Shown: one piece after another, positions 62,340 through 64,000 of the stretch | Layout: every line of letters begins with the position of its first letter | Position numbering within the stretch: position 1 is the first letter of the stretch | Assembly: GCF_042649125.1 (NCBI RefSeq) | Contig: NZ_JBHRYQ010000001.1 | Coordinates: 2,790,001-2,854,000 of the forward strand | DNA length: 64,000 bases | Direction of reading: 5' to 3' | Source: Leadbetterella lacunae | GTDB taxonomy: Bacteria; Bacteroidota; Bacteroidia; Cytophagales; Spirosomataceae | Notes under the pieces: model-generated | Told to the model about the DNA's origin: nothing | The model's database searches: none | What the model saw: only the letters and a program-made list of their open reading frames with translations | Position numbers and translations under genes: made by a program

Positions 62340-63005
62340 TTATCTATTTCCAAAAATTGCACTTCCCACCCTAATCATGGTGCTGCCCTCTGCCACTGCA
62401 AGCGGCCAATCACCACTCATCCCCATCGAAATCTCTTTAAAATCGGCACCCAAATCTCCTATATTTTCTTCTCTGATTTTATCAAAAATCGTTTTTAGAG
62501 ACTTAAATTCTGTTTTTACTTGGTCCATATTTTCGGTAAATGTACTCATGCCCATTAAGCCAACAATCCGGATATTTTTCAAAGACAAAAACGCCTCACT
62601 TTTTAACAATTCAAATAACTCGGCTTCATCTATACCCGTTTTGGTATCTTCTTGGGCTATGTAAACTTGCAACAAGCAGTCAATCACACGTTCATTTTTT
62701 TCGGCCTGCTTGTTTATTTCTTTTAAAAGTTTAAAACTATCTACAGAATGAATTAAACTTACAAACGGAGCAATATATTTGACTTTATTCGACTGCAAAT
62801 GTCCTATAAAATTCCATTTTATATCTTTGGGCATTTGTTCGTATTTTTCTACTAACTCCTGCACATAATTTTCCCCAAAAACCTTGAAGCCAGCCTCATA
62901 CGCTTCCATAAGCATTTCTACAGGCTTAAACTTTGACACTGCCACTAGCTGAACGCCCTCTGGCAATTGCTCGCTAATTTTTAATATATTCTGTTGTATA
63001 CTCAT
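62340..63005 (-). CDS. YggS-family PLP homeostasis protein
   Basis: Starting at MSIQQNILK (63005), the 221-residue protein has the PLP-binding lysine in LVAVSKFKP (about K26), the GENYVQELVEK segment (about 44-54), WNFIGHLQSNKVKYI (about 65-79), LLQVYIAQEDTKTG, VGLMGMSTF and the phosphate-binding end SMGMSGDWPLAV and TMIRVGSAIFG. Family members buffer PLP and amino-acid pools. The start overlaps the pepT stop by four bases (ATGA), so translation is coupled. Confidence 0.94.
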   Translation of the reverse strand: MSIQQNILKISEQLPEGVQLVAVSKFKPVEMLMEAYEAGFKVFGENYVQELVEKYEQMPKDIKWNFIGHLQSNKVKYIAPFVSLIHSVDSFKLLKEINKQAEKNERVIDCLLQVYIAQEDTKTGIDEAELFELLKSEAFLSLKNIRIVGLMGMSTFTENMDQVKTEFKSLKTIFDKIREENIGDLGADFKEISMGMSGDWPLAVAEGSTMIRVGSAIFGNR

Positions 63006-64000
63006 GCTTTTTCTTCCCAAATCTGGGCTAAATTAATTATTACTTCTACGGCCTTGCTCATGTCTTGTACAGAAACCCACTCTTCTTTTGAGTGAAACGC
63101 ATGTTCACCCGCAAAGATATTTGGACACGGAAGCCCCATAAACGACAGCCTAGAGCCATCGGTGCCGCCGCGTATACTTTGCAGCTTTGGACTCACCCCA
63201 GCCCGCCTGACGGCCTCTACTGCGTTTTCACTAACCTCAGGATGAACATCCAAAACCTCTTTCATGTTTCGGTATTGCTCGGTTACATTAAACTCAAAAC
63301 TAGATTCGGGGTAGTTTTCTAGAACTTCCTGACAAATACGCTCTAAAAAGTCCTCTTTTTGTTTTAAACCATCCGTTTCAAAATCTCTAATAATAAAATG
63401 AAGCGAGCATTCTTCTTGCCCTCCGACAAAATCTGTCGGGTGAATAAACCCTTCCTTACCCGAAGTGGTCTCTGGCGAAAGCTCATTTTTAGGTAACTTA
63501 GCGATTATCTCAGATCCAATTTTTATAGCATTTTGCAATTTGTCTTTCGCAAAGCCCGGATGTGTACTCACACCTTTTATGATAACTTCCACTCCATCGG
63601 CTGAGAAAGTTTCGTTTTCTACCAATCCAAGTGTTTCCCCATCGATGGTATAACCAAAATCTGCACCTAATTTATCCAAATCAACCTTTTCGGTACCTCT
63701 ACCCACCTCTTCGTCTGGGGTAAAAAGCACTTTAATATCGCCGTGTTTTATTTCCGGATTTTCTACCAAAAACTTCATAGCAGTCATAATTTCTGCAAGA
63801 CCCGCTTTATTATCGGCACCCAAAAGTGTGGTTCCACTGGCAGTTATTATGTCATTTCCTATTTGGTTAGGCAAGTCCGGATGGTTTTGAGATTTCAAAA
63901 TCACCGAAGGGTCATCTGGCAAAACCAAGTCTTCCCCTTGATAATTGACATGAATGATGGGTTTCACATCTTTTCCAGAGCAGTCAGGCGAGGTGTCCAT
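63002..64000 (-). CDS. pepT: Peptidase T, N-terminal part outside the window
   Basis: The frame is open to the right edge, and the visible 332 residues begin in the metal-site motif MDTSPDCSG, whose preceding H lies outside. Further M20-family features are GADNKAGLAEIM (second metal aspartate), TPDEEVGRG (glutamates), TIDGETLG and the C-terminal GEHAFHSKEEWVS. PepT removes the N-terminal residue from tripeptides with two zinc ions. About 75 residues appear to be missing. It is followed by yggS with a four-base overlap. Confidence 0.93.
   Translation of the reverse strand: MDTSPDCSGKDVKPIIHVNYQGEDLVLPDDPSVILKSQNHPDLPNQIGNDIITASGTTLLGADNKAGLAEIMTAMKFLVENPEIKHGDIKVLFTPDEEVGRGTEKVDLDKLGADFGYTIDGETLGLVENETFSADGVEVIIKGVSTHPGFAKDKLQNAIKIGSEIIAKLPKNELSPETTSGKEGFIHPTDFVGGQEECSLHFIIRDFETDGLKQKEDFLERICQEVLENYPESSFEFNVTEQYRNMKEVLDVHPEVSENAVEAVRRAGVSPKLQSIRGGTDGSRLSFMGLPCPNIFAGEHAFHSKEEWVSVQDMSKAVEVIINLAQIWEEKA

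Overview
The window looks like chromosomal DNA of a Bacteroidota bacterium, probably a Cytophagales-type organism. It is AT-rich, start codons lack Shine-Dalgarno tracts, several promoters fit the Bacteroidota TTG/TAnnTTTG pattern, and the gene content is typical of the phylum (GH3-family ligase, S41 and S66 peptidases, WG-repeat protein, DUF4386, DoxX, tryptophanase, ECF sigma/anti-sigma pair, fasciclin protein). The assignment to order is inference.

Positions 1-8500 and 14916-27200 form an accessory region of single, mostly unrelated + strand genes, several resembling immunity proteins (SMI1/KNR4, DUF4304, GrpB). Most of these genes are bracketed by a short core starting GTT upstream and its exact reverse complement ending AAC just downstream. 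This is the signature of integron gene cassettes with attC sites, although no integron integrase lies in the window, so it resembles an integrase-less cassette cluster (CALIN). A roughly 430-bp non-coding repeat family (seven copies or fragments) ends at these GTT cores. Two identical 1663-bp IS110/IS1111-family insertion sequences have each inserted at the same place, nine bases into a core, and their own right end carries a look-alike GTT-N6-AA. A GrpB gene block is duplicated, and the second copy has lost both acidic residues of its predicted nucleotidyltransferase DxD motif.

The two cassette blocks are separated by ordinary genes (8880-14854): an MBOAT acyltransferase with an SGNH-like partner, a GGCT-like lipoprotein, a PAP2 phosphatase, and a GH26 mannanase operon. 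Positions 27223-41364 hold small metabolic and regulatory genes: an HSL-type esterase, GNAT, an acetyltransferase broken by one in-frame stop, an S66 carboxypeptidase, PAS-LuxR, DUF4386, DoxX, GyrI-like, a methyltransferase, a Crp-like regulator next to an SDR, a membrane-anchored AraC regulator and a beta-lactamase-fold lipoprotein. A seven-repeat CRISPR array without cas genes lies at 41631-42053, followed by tRNA-Asn on the minus strand.

Positions 42683-64000 look like core genome: tryptophanase, a sulfide:quinone oxidoreductase-like flavoprotein, a PNPOx-like protein, GH3-family ligase, MDR dehydrogenase, sigma/anti-sigma with fasciclin, Der and PurU, a three-gene operon of two unknown lipoproteins and an EamA transporter, an MsbA-type ABC exporter, DUF423, YggS, and peptidase T cut by the right edge. 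A candidate structured RNA lies at 46278-46361.
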